Position numbers and translations under genes: made by a program. A DNA stretch of 5,985 bases from an uncultured Solirubrobacteraceae bacterium (GTDB taxonomy: Bacteria > Actinomycetota > Thermoleophilia > Solirubrobacterales > Solirubrobacteraceae), in the NCBI GenBank assembly GCA_955652345.1, contig CATPBV010000138.1, positions 1-5,985 on the forward strand, written 5' to 3'. Of this stretch, positions 5,856 through 5,985 are shown piece after piece. Each line of letters begins with the position of its first letter. Position 1 is the stretch's first letter. The notes beneath the pieces were generated by a model, which had not been told where the DNA came from, did no database searches, and saw only the letters and a program-made list of their open reading frames with translations.

Positions 5856-5985
5856 GTGCCCTCCTTTGCGGTCGTTGGTGCAGGCTTCGGTGGTGTCGGC
5901 GCCGCCGTGATGCTGCGCCGAGCCGGCTATGAAGACGTCACGGTGTTCGAGCGGGGCGAGCGGGTCGGGGGTGTCTGGCATGACA
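5856..5985 (+). CDS. FAD-dependent monooxygenase/oxidoreductase, N-terminal fragment cut by the window edge
   Basis: Forty-three codons from a GTG at 5856 run to the right edge without a stop. They read as a Rossmann FAD-binding fold: strand FAVVGAG, the dinucleotide motif GAGFGG (residues 8-13), helix VGAAVMLRRAGY (14-25), strand VTVFE with the ribose-binding Glu32, then RVGGVWHD (36-43). The last part is the GG-x-W signature typical of Baeyer-Villiger and related flavin-containing monooxygenases, which oxygenate ketones, amines or aromatic side groups with NADPH. A simple FAD oxidoreductase cannot be excluded, because only the first domain segment is visible. There is no signal peptide. The start is well placed: the fold begins within four residues, as in relatives. 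It diverges from the ABM gene across about 286 bases in which I see no other gene. Confidence 0.85.
   Translation, partial: MPSFAVVGAGFGGVGAAVMLRRAGYEDVTVFERGERVGGVWHD

Noticed and set aside
5571..5981. A 136-codon minus-strand frame in the divergent region
   Set aside because: It overlaps the flavoprotein start on the other strand and has no recognisable sequence; it is treated as chance.

Overview
This window looks like chromosomal DNA from a high-GC bacterium, most likely an actinobacterium. The reasons are strong G/C at third codon positions, GTG and TTG starts, and small proteins of an actinobacterial type. A Thermoleophilia-like source is possible, but that is an impression from protein style and not a result. 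No mobile element, CRISPR array, rRNA or tRNA was found. Most of the window is ordinary metabolic sequence, and I did not find a convincing new multi-gene system.

Layout. Positions 1-977 hold a plus-strand pair: an MsrA-type methionine sulfoxide reductase, followed 32 bases later by a RidA-family deaminase. The MsrA body is almost perfectly conserved, but its N-terminus, where the catalytic cysteine motif should be, is scrambled. Positions 978-1391 are a convergent gap without a supportable gene, containing CTG/CAG-type triplet runs. Positions 1392-1670 (minus) encode a 92-residue protein of unknown function with an ABM-like secondary-structure pattern and its own candidate promoter. Positions 1671-2342 are a second long gap; its distal end carries three hairpins, the nearest just beyond the bioF stop. 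Positions 2343-4994 (minus) hold bioA then bioF, separated by 141 bases containing a small hairpin. Positions 5261-5569 (minus) encode a 102-residue ABM-domain protein. From 5856 a plus-strand flavoprotein, cut by the right edge, diverges from it.

How the genes fit together. BioF joins pimeloyl-thioester and alanine to give 8-amino-7-oxononanoate (KAPA). BioA then transaminates KAPA to 7,8-diaminononanoate (DAPA). These are consecutive steps of biotin synthesis, so the two genes form a functional unit; bioD, bioB and any pimeloyl-forming gene must lie elsewhere. MsrA and RidA both deal with metabolic or oxidative damage and are probably co-transcribed. The divergent ABM protein and flavoprotein may share a regulatory region, but a functional link between them is only inferred.
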